A stretch of DNA of 64,000 nucleotides from positions 310,001-374,000 of the forward strand of contig NZ_MAHX01000021.1 of the NCBI RefSeq assembly GCF_002023715.1. The letters are read 5' to 3'. A program made the translations under genes and the position numbers. Positions 40,864 to 48,898 of this stretch are shown in pieces. This DNA comes from Elizabethkingia occulta. Its GTDB lineage: Bacteria; Bacteroidota; Bacteroidia; Flavobacteriales; Weeksellaceae. Below the pieces are notes generated by a model. It saw only the letters and a program-made list of their open reading frames with translations. It did no database searches and was not told the DNA's origin. Every line of letters begins with the position of its first letter. Positions within the stretch are counted from its first letter, which is position 1.

Positions 40864-42285
40864 TTAACCTAATAAATGAGGCTTCTCATTATATGTTTTC
40901 CAGATGAATTCACCAAATAACGTATTTGCCCAGGCAAACCATTTACGGGTGAAGTTTGTCGGATCATCTTTATGGAAAGATTCATGCATAAATCCTGTTC
41001 CACCATGCGTTTTTACAAGCATCTGAACACATTCCCTGATCTCTGCATCATTATTGGAAGTCAGTCCTCTCATTGTAATAGCAATTGGCCAGATATAGTC
41101 ACGCCCAATGTGTGGTCCGCCAATACCTTCTCCGGCTTTACCCTTAAAGAAGAATGGGTTGTCTGCGGAAAGAATATACTTTCGGGTTCTTTGGTAGACT
41201 TCATCGTTTACATCCACAGCTTCAAGATAAGGCAGAGCCAGTAAGCTTGGTACATTGGCATCATCCATCATTAAATAACTTCCGAAACCGTCTACTTCAT
41301 AAGCGTAGACTTTACCGAATTTAGGATGATTTACAATTCCGTGCTCTTTAACAGCTTGTTCCACCTCATCAGCTAAAGCTAAAAATTTCTGTGCAAGGTC
41401 ATTCTCTTTCTTTACTTCTCTCAGAATTTCAGCAGAATGTCTAAGACTTACTACAGCAAAAAGATTCGAAGGAATAAGGAATGAGAAAATTGTAGAGTCA
41501 TCAGAAGGGCGGAAGCTGGAGCAGATAAGTCCTACCGGCTTTACAGGATAGCCATAACCGTCAACCTGCAAAGTATCGGACCCTCGTGGTGTAGTTCTCA
41601 TGAATTTATATGGACCAAGATCGTTTTTACGTTGCTGCTCTGTGAATGTTTTATAAATATTTTTTTGCGCCTGTACCCATTCATCATTAAATGGAGTAGT
41701 ATCGCCGGATATTTTCCAGTAATGATAAGACAGTCTTATTGGATAACAAAGTGAATCTATTTCCCACTTACGTTCGTGGATACCAGGCTTCATATCAGTA
41801 TGATCGCTAAACCATTCTCCTTTTTTAGTTGGATCATTATAAAAAGCATTAGCATATGGATCTATATTAATGCACTTACTTTGTTTACGGATAAGTCCCT
41901 GAATTAGTTCCTGAAGCTTTTTATCACTTTTCATCAGCTTCAGATATGGCCATACTTGTGCGCTGCTATCACGAAGCCACATAGCGTCGATATCTCCGGT
42001 AATAACATAAGTAAGGTTTTGTCCGTTTTCCTGATACGGAAATACAGTTGTGTCTAATGTATTAGGGAAACAATTGTTGAACATCCATGCGAGTTCCTTA
42101 TTCTTTACCTTTTTACCAAAAGTATCAATAGCCTTCTCAATTGCAGGGCTTGTAAACTTTCTGCTGGCTTGCGGAGTTCTCACTACAGGGAAATCATAAA
42201 AAAAGTCAGCTGCAAGCACTGTTTTAGGTGTTAATAACCCGATACCAGCCAATGATGCATTTTTAATAAAATCTCTTCTATCCAT
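40864..42285 (-). CDS. GH125 family glycosidase (exo-alpha-1,6-mannosidase-like), Tat-type leader
   Basis: A 473-residue exported glycoside hydrolase. The leader MDRRDFIKNASLAGIGLL carries an RR-x-F-I-K twin-arginine motif, suggesting Tat export. GH125 features include FPNTLDTTVF, TGDIDAMWLRDSSAQVWPYL, HERKWEIDSLCYP, SFRPSDDSTIFSFLIPSN and GGPHIGRDYIWP. GH125 enzymes are metal-independent exo-alpha-1,6-mannosidases acting on N-glycan or mannan fragments. Together with the GH92 enzyme at 29733 it suggests mannose-glycan use. Terminator-like repeat D lies just downstream. Confidence 0.93.
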   Translation of the reverse strand: MDRRDFIKNASLAGIGLLTPKTVLAADFFYDFPVVRTPQASRKFTSPAIEKAIDTFGKKVKNKELAWMFNNCFPNTLDTTVFPYQENGQNLTYVITGDIDAMWLRDSSAQVWPYLKLMKSDKKLQELIQGLIRKQSKCINIDPYANAFYNDPTKKGEWFSDHTDMKPGIHERKWEIDSLCYPIRLSYHYWKISGDTTPFNDEWVQAQKNIYKTFTEQQRKNDLGPYKFMRTTPRGSDTLQVDGYGYPVKPVGLICSSFRPSDDSTIFSFLIPSNLFAVVSLRHSAEILREVKKENDLAQKFLALADEVEQAVKEHGIVNHPKFGKVYAYEVDGFGSYLMMDDANVPSLLALPYLEAVDVNDEVYQRTRKYILSADNPFFFKGKAGEGIGGPHIGRDYIWPIAITMRGLTSNNDAEIRECVQMLVKTHGGTGFMHESFHKDDPTNFTRKWFAWANTLFGEFIWKTYNEKPHLLG

Positions 42286-42382
42286 TTAGTATTTAGTTTT
42301 TTTATTCTGAATAACTCCAAATATACTGATTTTATTAAGAATAATTCTCTTTTAATATAATGCAGTTGTGCTAATAGCGGGC

Positions 42383-42410
42383 TAAAAAGAAAACTCCCTT
42401 AAAAAGGGAG
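42383..42410 (-). terminator. Terminator downstream of the lipocalin-like lipoprotein gene
   Basis: CTCCCTT (42394-42400) and AAGGGAG (42404-42410) form a perfect 7-bp stem; on the minus strand it is followed by TTTTCTTTTT. It lies 33 bases beyond the stop at 42443. Confidence 0.8.
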
Positions 42411-42442
42411 CTGTATTACTTATTTAAGTTTATGAATAAATT

Positions 42443-42904
42443 TTATCTTTCATAGTAAGTTCTTTCATAATCATTGATACCATCTTTATCATAATCTCCA
42501 AGATATTCTCCCATAATTTGTAACTTGGTTGTTGTTAGTTGTTCAACTGTTCCTTCATATGCTTCTGAAGAAGAGTGTTTAATAGCTAATTTTTTTGTGG
42601 TTGAATTATAAGAATAAGATATTGAAAATTGATCCTCTATTACGCATTTACCAGCGAAGTTATCATAGGCCACCACATTATATTTATTATATGTAGTAAA
42701 TTCAAATCTTGAATTTTTCTGACACTCATTTGATAATTCGGTTTCCAGAATTCTTTTCATATCTTTTCCAGAAATTACTTCTTTTTTTACTGCTTTCCAT
42801 GTTCCTGTAATAGATACAGCGTCATTATTGTTTTTATTTTCATCATCTTTTCTACAAGACACAAGTAATCCTATCGCTAAAGTAGTTAGTAATATTTTTT
42901 TCAT
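42443..42904 (-). CDS. Lipocalin-like small lipoprotein
   Basis: A 153-residue protein with a lipoprotein leader MKKILLTTLAIGLLVSC, Cys17 being the predicted lipid site, followed by an Asn/Asp-rich linker. The mature part starts ITGTWKAVKKEV and has alternating strands through FEFTTYNKYNVVAYD and QLTTTKLQIMGEY, a pattern of Bacteroidota lipocalin-like proteins. Two cysteines (ECQK, GKCVI) may form a disulphide. The frame is open six codons upstream, but ATG 42904 begins the leader. Function unknown. Confidence 0.78.
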   Translation of the reverse strand: MKKILLTTLAIGLLVSCRKDDENKNNNDAVSITGTWKAVKKEVISGKDMKRILETELSNECQKNSRFEFTTYNKYNVVAYDNFAGKCVIEDQFSISYSYNSTTKKLAIKHSSSEAYEGTVEQLTTTKLQIMGEYLGDYDKDGINDYERTYYER

Positions 42905-43060
42905 AAACTGAATTTTAGCCAATATATCATTTTTTTGTGATATTTATTTTTTTATTTCATTCTTTTATATTTAATGAAATAAAATCTTTCGTTGTTATTA
43001 TTTATTAAAATTGTATTTTGTATCGAAGAAAGATTGTAAATTGGAAGAATAAAATGCTGT

Positions 43061-44968
43061 ATGATGTCTATACCACCTACATTGTCGTTCTCTTTATTTA
43101 CAGATTATGATATTGATCTGTTTAGAAAAGGGAAACACTACCGTCTTTACGAAAAGATGGGAGCACATTTGGTGGAAATTAATGGCTACAAAGGTGTTTA
43201 TTTTGCTGTATGGGCGCCGAATGCAAAACAGGTTTCGGTTGTTGGTGATTTCAATAACTGGAAGGGAGTCATTCACGAACTGAAATACAGATGGGACAAT
43301 TCCGGAATATGGGAAGGCTTTATTCCTAATATAAGTTTAGGAAATATCTATAAATATGAAGTAGAAACCCATAACGGCGATGTTTTTCTGAAAGCAGACC
43401 CATTTGGGAATATAGCGGAAATACCGCCACAAACAGCTTCTGTAATTTCTACAACCTGGTACGAATGGAAAGATAAAGTATGGATGGAAGAGCAACACCA
43501 TAAGAACTCCTTTCACGTTCCAATGTCAATTTATGAAGTGCATCTCCCTTCCTGGAAGAATGACCGGAACGGAAATGTGAATTTCAGGAGTATAGCACCA
43601 GATTTGGTGGCGTACATAAAAGAGACAGGTTTTACACATGTAGAATTTATGCCGGTTACATCATACCCTTATGAGCCTTCATGGGGATATCAGGTTACCG
43701 GATACTATGCTGTAGACAGTCGGCTAGGAAGCCCACAAGATCTAATGTTCCTCATTGAGGAACTTCACCGGAATAATATAGGTGTGATTATGGATTGGGT
43801 TCCGGCTCATTTTCCCTCAGACGCCCACGGTTTATACCGTTTTGATGGTAGCTTTTTATACGAGCATGAAGATGAAAGACAGGGATATCATCCGGAATGG
43901 AATACCCGTATCTTTAATTACGGCAGAAACGAAGTAAAATCTTTCCTGATCAGTAATGCATTTTTCTGGCTGGAACGTTTCCATATCGACGCTTTACGTG
44001 TAGATGCAGTAACATCCATGCTATATCTGGATTATGCCAGAAAAGATGGTGAATGGGTCGCCAATAAAGATGGTGGCAATATCAATCTGGAAGCGTTGGA
44101 ATTTCTTAGAGAATTTAATACTGCAGTAAATAAGCATTATCCGAATACTAAAACCATTGCGGAAGAATCTACATCTTTTCCAAAGCTCACGCATGCTGTA
44201 AAAGATGGAGGAGTAGGTTTTGGTATGAAATGGATGATGGGGTGGATGCACGATACCTTAAGGTATTTTAAACAGGATTTTGTTATAAGGCATAAATCCC
44301 ACCATGATATAACCTTTAGTATTTCTTATGCATTCGACGAGAAATATGTACTTCCGCTTTCACATGACGAAGTTGTACATGGCAAATCTCCGATGCTGTA
44401 TAAGATGTTTGGTGATGAATGGCAGAAGCATGCTAATCTGAGAGCTTTATATCTATGGATGTACACTCATCCCGGAGCAAAATTACTTTTTATGGGTGAT
44501 GAATTTGCTCAGACTTCAGAATGGGACTTCAGTGCATCTCTGGACTGGAACCTGTTGGAATATGAGGCCCACCGAAAGATGAAAAATTTTGTAACCAGAC
44601 TCAATAACGTCTACAGAGAAGAAAAAGCATTATACGAACATAGTTATGAAAATGCGGGCATGGAGTGGCTTCATGCAGATGATAGCAAAAACTCTGTATA
44701 TGTATATCTTAGAAAAGGCAAAAGCAAAGAAAATCAGGTATTAGTTATTTTAAATCTGTCCCCAATTCCTTATAAAAATTTCAGGATAGCTTTACCGGAA
44801 ATGTCAGATTGGGAGCCTCTCGTTAATTCCGATGATAAAGAATATTGGGGTAGCGGGAATACCATAAAGAACTTTAAAACTAAAAATACACCGCATTATG
44901 GTAAAGGTTATTCAGCAGATATAGATTTACCACCATTATGCGGATTAATATTCAGAAGAAAAAAATAA
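43061..44968 (+). CDS. glgB: 1,4-alpha-glucan branching enzyme
   Basis: A 635-residue GH13 branching enzyme introducing alpha-1,6 branches in glycogen. It begins with a CBM48 domain (VYFAVWAPNAKQVSVVGDFNNW), then the GH13 barrel: SWGYQVTGYYAVDSR, nucleophile Asp in FHIDALRVDAVTSM, acid/base Glu in TIAEESTSFP, and third acid in LPLSHDEVVHGK. It is shorter than E. coli GlgB (about 730) because it lacks the N1 module. A second ATG at 43064 is equally possible. First gene of glgB-glgA-glgC, eight bases before glgA. Confidence 0.96.
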   Translation: MMSIPPTLSFSLFTDYDIDLFRKGKHYRLYEKMGAHLVEINGYKGVYFAVWAPNAKQVSVVGDFNNWKGVIHELKYRWDNSGIWEGFIPNISLGNIYKYEVETHNGDVFLKADPFGNIAEIPPQTASVISTTWYEWKDKVWMEEQHHKNSFHVPMSIYEVHLPSWKNDRNGNVNFRSIAPDLVAYIKETGFTHVEFMPVTSYPYEPSWGYQVTGYYAVDSRLGSPQDLMFLIEELHRNNIGVIMDWVPAHFPSDAHGLYRFDGSFLYEHEDERQGYHPEWNTRIFNYGRNEVKSFLISNAFFWLERFHIDALRVDAVTSMLYLDYARKDGEWVANKDGGNINLEALEFLREFNTAVNKHYPNTKTIAEESTSFPKLTHAVKDGGVGFGMKWMMGWMHDTLRYFKQDFVIRHKSHHDITFSISYAFDEKYVLPLSHDEVVHGKSPMLYKMFGDEWQKHANLRALYLWMYTHPGAKLLFMGDEFAQTSEWDFSASLDWNLLEYEAHRKMKNFVTRLNNVYREEKALYEHSYENAGMEWLHADDSKNSVYVYLRKGKSKENQVLVILNLSPIPYKNFRIALPEMSDWEPLVNSDDKEYWGSGNTIKNFKTKNTPHYGKGYSADIDLPPLCGLIFRRKK

Positions 44969-44976
44969 TAACCATT

Positions 44977-46398
44977 ATGTACGATCAGTTAGATATTTAT
45001 CACATCAGTATGGAATGTTATCCGGTAGCCAAAGTTGGTGGACTGGCAGATGTTGTTGGCGCTTTACCCAAATATCAGAATATAATGGGTGCAAAGGCTA
45101 AAGTTGTGATGCCGTGGTATAACAAACCATTTGTACATCAGAATAAATTTGAAGTTATTTTTGAAAATACGGTATACCTGGACGGGCATCCTTTTTATTT
45201 TGAAATACTACAGGAAGAAAGTGATACTTTAGGATTTGAACTTTATCTGGTAAAAATACACGGGTTAACAGATCGGGATGAAGTATATGGTTACAAAGAT
45301 GAAAGTATGCAATTTATTGCTTTCCAGCGGGCTGTGCTACAATGGCTGTGTTGGCAGCAACGCAGACCGGATATCTTACATTGTCACGATTACCATGCCG
45401 GGCTGATTCCGTTCTTTACGGAATATTGCCACGAATATTCTTTTCTTAAAGGCGTTAGAACTATAGGTACGATACATAACGGACAATATCAGGGGCAAAT
45501 GTCCTGGGAAATGGCTCGCTTCTTTCCGGAGTTCGATCAATGGAAATGGGGGCTGCTGGACTGGAATAAATGCATCAATCCACTTGCTGTAATGATTAAA
45601 AATGTACATGTTTTTAATGCTGTTTCCGAAGGTTATCTGGAAGAGCTGCTTGAAGAGGCTGCAGGGTTAGAGGAGCTAATCAGACAGGAAAGAGGCAAAG
45701 CATACGGAATTATAAATGGTATCGATACAGAAGTCTGGGATCCGAAAACTGATCCTATGATGGACAATAATTATACATTAAAAACTTTTGCAAAGAAAAG
45801 AGAGCAGAACAAAGCAAAGCTTTGCGAAACCTATGAGCTGAATCCAGAACTTCCACTCTATGCTTTCATCGGGAGATTTGCAAAAGAGAAAGGTGCAGAT
45901 GTGCTTCCGGATTTAATCAGCAGATGTATATGGGAGAACGAGGGGAAGCTTAATTTTATTGTTTTAGGTTCCGGAGATAAAGGATTGGAAGAGAAATTTA
46001 GATACCTTAAAAATGTATTTTATGTGAATCTTGCAGTAGATTTAGGGTATAAAGAGCAATTATCCCATCAGATTTATTCTTCTGCAGATTTCTTACTAAT
46101 GCCTTCCAGAGTAGAACCTTGCGGGCTCAATCAGATGTACTCTATGCGTTATGGTACAATGCCTATTGTAAGGCTGACGGGTGGACTAAAAGACACGGTA
46201 AAGGATATTGGTGATGATGGATATGGTATAACTTTCCGCAATTTCAATATGGAGGATATGCTCCATGCAATTAACAGATCACTATATTTATACTATAACC
46301 TCCCTTCTGATATGAAAGACTACCAGAAGAAAATGATGAAGATTGATTTTTCATGGGAAAAATCAGCAGAAAAATATTTAAATTTATATACAACATAA
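44977..46398 (+). CDS. glgA: Glycogen synthase (ADP-glucose type, GT5)
   Basis: A 473-residue GT5 enzyme that elongates glycogen from ADP-glucose. The ADP-glucose loop KVGGLADVVGALPK is near residue 16; GTIHNGQYQG, NAVSEGYLEE and GIINGIDTEVWDP follow; the C-terminal motif SRVEPCGLNQMYSMRYGTMPIVRLTGGLKD (in parts) is the retaining-glycosyltransferase E-x7-E region. The frame is open 13 codons upstream inside glgB, but ATG 44977 begins the family N terminus. It is co-transcribed with glgB and glgC. Confidence 0.96.
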   Translation: MYDQLDIYHISMECYPVAKVGGLADVVGALPKYQNIMGAKAKVVMPWYNKPFVHQNKFEVIFENTVYLDGHPFYFEILQEESDTLGFELYLVKIHGLTDRDEVYGYKDESMQFIAFQRAVLQWLCWQQRRPDILHCHDYHAGLIPFFTEYCHEYSFLKGVRTIGTIHNGQYQGQMSWEMARFFPEFDQWKWGLLDWNKCINPLAVMIKNVHVFNAVSEGYLEELLEEAAGLEELIRQERGKAYGIINGIDTEVWDPKTDPMMDNNYTLKTFAKKREQNKAKLCETYELNPELPLYAFIGRFAKEKGADVLPDLISRCIWENEGKLNFIVLGSGDKGLEEKFRYLKNVFYVNLAVDLGYKEQLSHQIYSSADFLLMPSRVEPCGLNQMYSMRYGTMPIVRLTGGLKDTVKDIGDDGYGITFRNFNMEDMLHAINRSLYLYYNLPSDMKDYQKKMMKIDFSWEKSAEKYLNLYTT

Positions 46399-46446
46399 TA
46401 AAAAATATACCTATTTTAAACACACTAAATAAATAAAATATTAACC

Positions 46447-47700
46447 ATGGGAAAAAAAGTAATCTCAATTGTTTTAGGAGGAGGAAGGGGCTCCAGATTA
46501 TTTCCTTTAACAGATCAAAGGTCTAAGCCGGCTGTGCCGATTGCAGGAAAATACAGACTGGTTGATATTCCGATTTCCAACTGCGTTAATTCCGGATTCA
46601 ATCAGATCATGGTTCTAACCCAGTTTAACTCGGCATCTCTTAATCAGCATATTAAAAACACGTATAACTTTGATGTTTTTAGCCGTGGTTTTGTAGATAT
46701 TATTGCTGCAGAGCAGAGTGTGGATAATGATAAATGGTTTCAGGGAACTGCAGATGCAGTAAGGCAGTCTATGCCGCATTTACGTAAATATGATTACGAT
46801 TATATACTTATCCTTTCCGGAGATCAATTATACCAAATGGATTTCCGGAAAATGCTGAATTTCCATATTGAAAATAAAGGCGATATAACGATAGCGACAA
46901 TACCTGTTAATGAGAAAGATGCTCCCGGATTTGGTATTCTGAAATCCGATGAACAGAATAATATTACCGCTTTTATCGAAAAACCGGGTAAAGATATATT
47001 GCCGCAATGGAGTTCGGACGTAGATGAGGTAAGCAAAGCACAAGGGAAGAATTATCTTGCTTCCATGGGGATCTACATTTTTACAAAAAGCATTTTAACC
47101 AAAATATTCGATGAAAACAAAGGAGACGACTTTGGTAAAGAGGTTATACCTGCAGCAATTGGCAATTACAATACGCTAAGTTATCAGTATAACGGATACT
47201 GGACGGACATTGGTACTATAGAATCTTTCTTCGAAGCCAATATGGATCTTACACAGGATTTACCTCAGTTCAACATGTTCAGTTCTTCACCAATCTTTAC
47301 AAGATCCAGAATGCTGCCACCGACTAAGATCAATGGAAGCTATATGGAAAAAGTAGTTGTTGGAGACGGAGCTATTATTATGGGAGATCGTTTGGAAAAA
47401 TGTGTTATCGGTAACCGTGCAAGAATCGGTAGAGGAAGTGTTATTAAAAATACTTATATGATGGGAGCCGATTTTTATCAAAACGATGAGATTAATGATT
47501 TGGTACCTCTTTTTGGTGTCGGAGAGAATTGTTATATCGAAAATGCTATTATAGACAAAAACTGCATGATCGGGAATAATGTCCGGATTATTGGCGGGAA
47601 ACATATGCCGGATGCCGATTATGATGCTTATTCTGTACGCGATGGTATTATTGTCATAAAAAAAGAAGCTATAATTCCTAACGGGACCATAATACAATAG
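46447..47700 (+). CDS. glgC: Glucose-1-phosphate adenylyltransferase (ADP-glucose pyrophosphorylase)
   Basis: A 417-residue nucleotidyltransferase making ADP-glucose from glucose-1-phosphate and ATP, the committed step of glycogen synthesis. The N-terminal loop GGGRGSRLFPLTDQRSKPAVP and YRLVDIPISNCVNSG are diagnostic, as are FQGTADAVRQ and YLASMGIYIF; the C-terminal left-handed beta-helix (GNRARIGRGSVIKNTYM) carries the allosteric region. It follows glgA by 48 bases and ends the glg cluster. Regulation by metabolites such as fructose-1,6-bisphosphate is known for the family but not readable here. Confidence 0.97.
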   Translation: MGKKVISIVLGGGRGSRLFPLTDQRSKPAVPIAGKYRLVDIPISNCVNSGFNQIMVLTQFNSASLNQHIKNTYNFDVFSRGFVDIIAAEQSVDNDKWFQGTADAVRQSMPHLRKYDYDYILILSGDQLYQMDFRKMLNFHIENKGDITIATIPVNEKDAPGFGILKSDEQNNITAFIEKPGKDILPQWSSDVDEVSKAQGKNYLASMGIYIFTKSILTKIFDENKGDDFGKEVIPAAIGNYNTLSYQYNGYWTDIGTIESFFEANMDLTQDLPQFNMFSSSPIFTRSRMLPPTKINGSYMEKVVVGDGAIIMGDRLEKCVIGNRARIGRGSVIKNTYMMGADFYQNDEINDLVPLFGVGENCYIENAIIDKNCMIGNNVRIIGGKHMPDADYDAYSVRDGIIVIKKEAIIPNGTIIQ

Positions 47701-47720
47701 GCCAATATGAGGAAGAGTGT

Positions 47721-47728
47721 TATCTTTG
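47721..47728 (+). promoter_or_regulatory. Candidate -7 element TATCTTTG upstream of the SRPBCC/GyrI-like gene
   Basis: TATCTTTG matches TAnnTTTG and ends 17 bases before the ATG at 47746. No convincing -33 element, so co-transcription with glgC is also possible. Confidence 0.4.
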
Positions 47729-47745
47729 TTGCTTAATTTCAGTGA

Positions 47746-48786
47746 ATGAAGTGGGTTAAGTTAATTATTACTTTTCTGGTACTAATATTTGGTATATATG
47801 CGGTTTCCATGATCTTTGTGGAGAAAACAAAAAGCTTTTCTGTAAAAAAGGAAATCAATTTTCCATTGGAAAAAGTATTTCCTCAGTTTAATAATCTGTA
47901 TAACTTCTCGCAATGGAATGAATTTATACAGGAGAACGATCATCTAGGATTTTCTTATTATACACCCTATGATGGAGTTGGAAGTTCTATGCATTTTGTA
48001 AATAAAAAGGATTCTGCAGAGAATGGTGATGTATTTATCCGTTACGTAATACCAAACAGAGGAATTAAATATCAGTTGTTCAAAAATAGCGATAGCAATC
48101 CTTATCTTATAGATGTTAGTTTCAGAAAGCTTGGTGAAGAAAAAACTGAGGTTACCTGGTATGTGCGGACACCTGCCAGACCTTTTTTAAAGCGTTCCCT
48201 TAATTTAATTTACGAAGAGAATTTCGTTTCAGGCATAGATAAGAGTATTGTAGCATTGGCTAATCATTTAGGCAATAAAGTAGATCGTGAAGCCAAGCTT
48301 AATACCATAAAGTATGATACTATTGTAGAGGAAAACCATGAAGAAGCCATTCTTTTAGGACTAAATGTAAGCGCATCCAATCGTAAAAAGGGGGATTTCT
48401 TTAATTCTGTGGTGATGAATTATAATAAACTCTACAGTTTTATGACCAAAGATCTTGGGAAGAAAAACGACGAATTTGGAGAACCGCAACTGGTAATGCG
48501 CTCCAATAATGTGAACGATAAAGAGATTTCGTACTTCTACGGAGCTACGATTAGTAAGAAATTTGATGTCACTGATAATAATTTTAGTTTCCGTGATATC
48601 AAAGCTTCAAAAACCCTCGTTACCTATTATAAAGGGAATTATGAGGGCAGAAAGAAGGCAATAGCAAATTTAGTTGCAGAAGCCAAGAAAAGAGAAATGT
48701 CTGTAGGCGAGCTCACTGAAGTATTTGTGGAGCCCCCTATAGAAAATCAGGACGTAATCCTGAAAATTGCTCTTCAGATTTATTAA
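47746..48786 (+). CDS. SRPBCC domain protein with C-terminal GyrI-like domain
   Basis: A 346-residue protein anchored by an N-terminal helix (MKWVKLIITFLVLIFGIYAVSMIF). Residues ~35-175 form an SRPBCC-like domain (VKKEINFPLEKVFPQFNNLYNFSQWNEF), and ~190-346 look like a GyrI-like/effector-binding domain (ISYFYGATISKKFDV, LVTYYKGNYEGRKKAIANL). Both folds bind small hydrophobic or aromatic ligands, so a periplasmic or membrane-facing sensor or carrier role is possible but unproven. It follows glgC by 45 bases; the pairing with glycogen genes has no functional explanation. Confidence 0.75.
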   Translation: MKWVKLIITFLVLIFGIYAVSMIFVEKTKSFSVKKEINFPLEKVFPQFNNLYNFSQWNEFIQENDHLGFSYYTPYDGVGSSMHFVNKKDSAENGDVFIRYVIPNRGIKYQLFKNSDSNPYLIDVSFRKLGEEKTEVTWYVRTPARPFLKRSLNLIYEENFVSGIDKSIVALANHLGNKVDREAKLNTIKYDTIVEENHEEAILLGLNVSASNRKKGDFFNSVVMNYNKLYSFMTKDLGKKNDEFGEPQLVMRSNNVNDKEISYFYGATISKKFDVTDNNFSFRDIKASKTLVTYYKGNYEGRKKAIANLVAEAKKREMSVGELTEVFVEPPIENQDVILKIALQIY

Positions 48787-48830
48787 ACTGACGGATATAC
48801 AAAATCAATCGGTTATATTTTATCAAATCC

Positions 48831-48861
48831 TTGGGCAGATTGGCTATTATTTGTAATTTTG
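48831..48861 (+). promoter_or_regulatory. Promoter TTG-N20-TAATTTTG for sucA-sucB
   Basis: TTG at 48831-48833 and TAATTTTG at 48854-48861 with a 20-base spacer match the Bacteroidota promoter. It would give a leader of about 33 bases before the sucA ATG at 48899. Confidence 0.6.
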
Positions 48862-48898
48862 TTGAATTATATAAAATTTTAATAGATAGAAGGTAATA

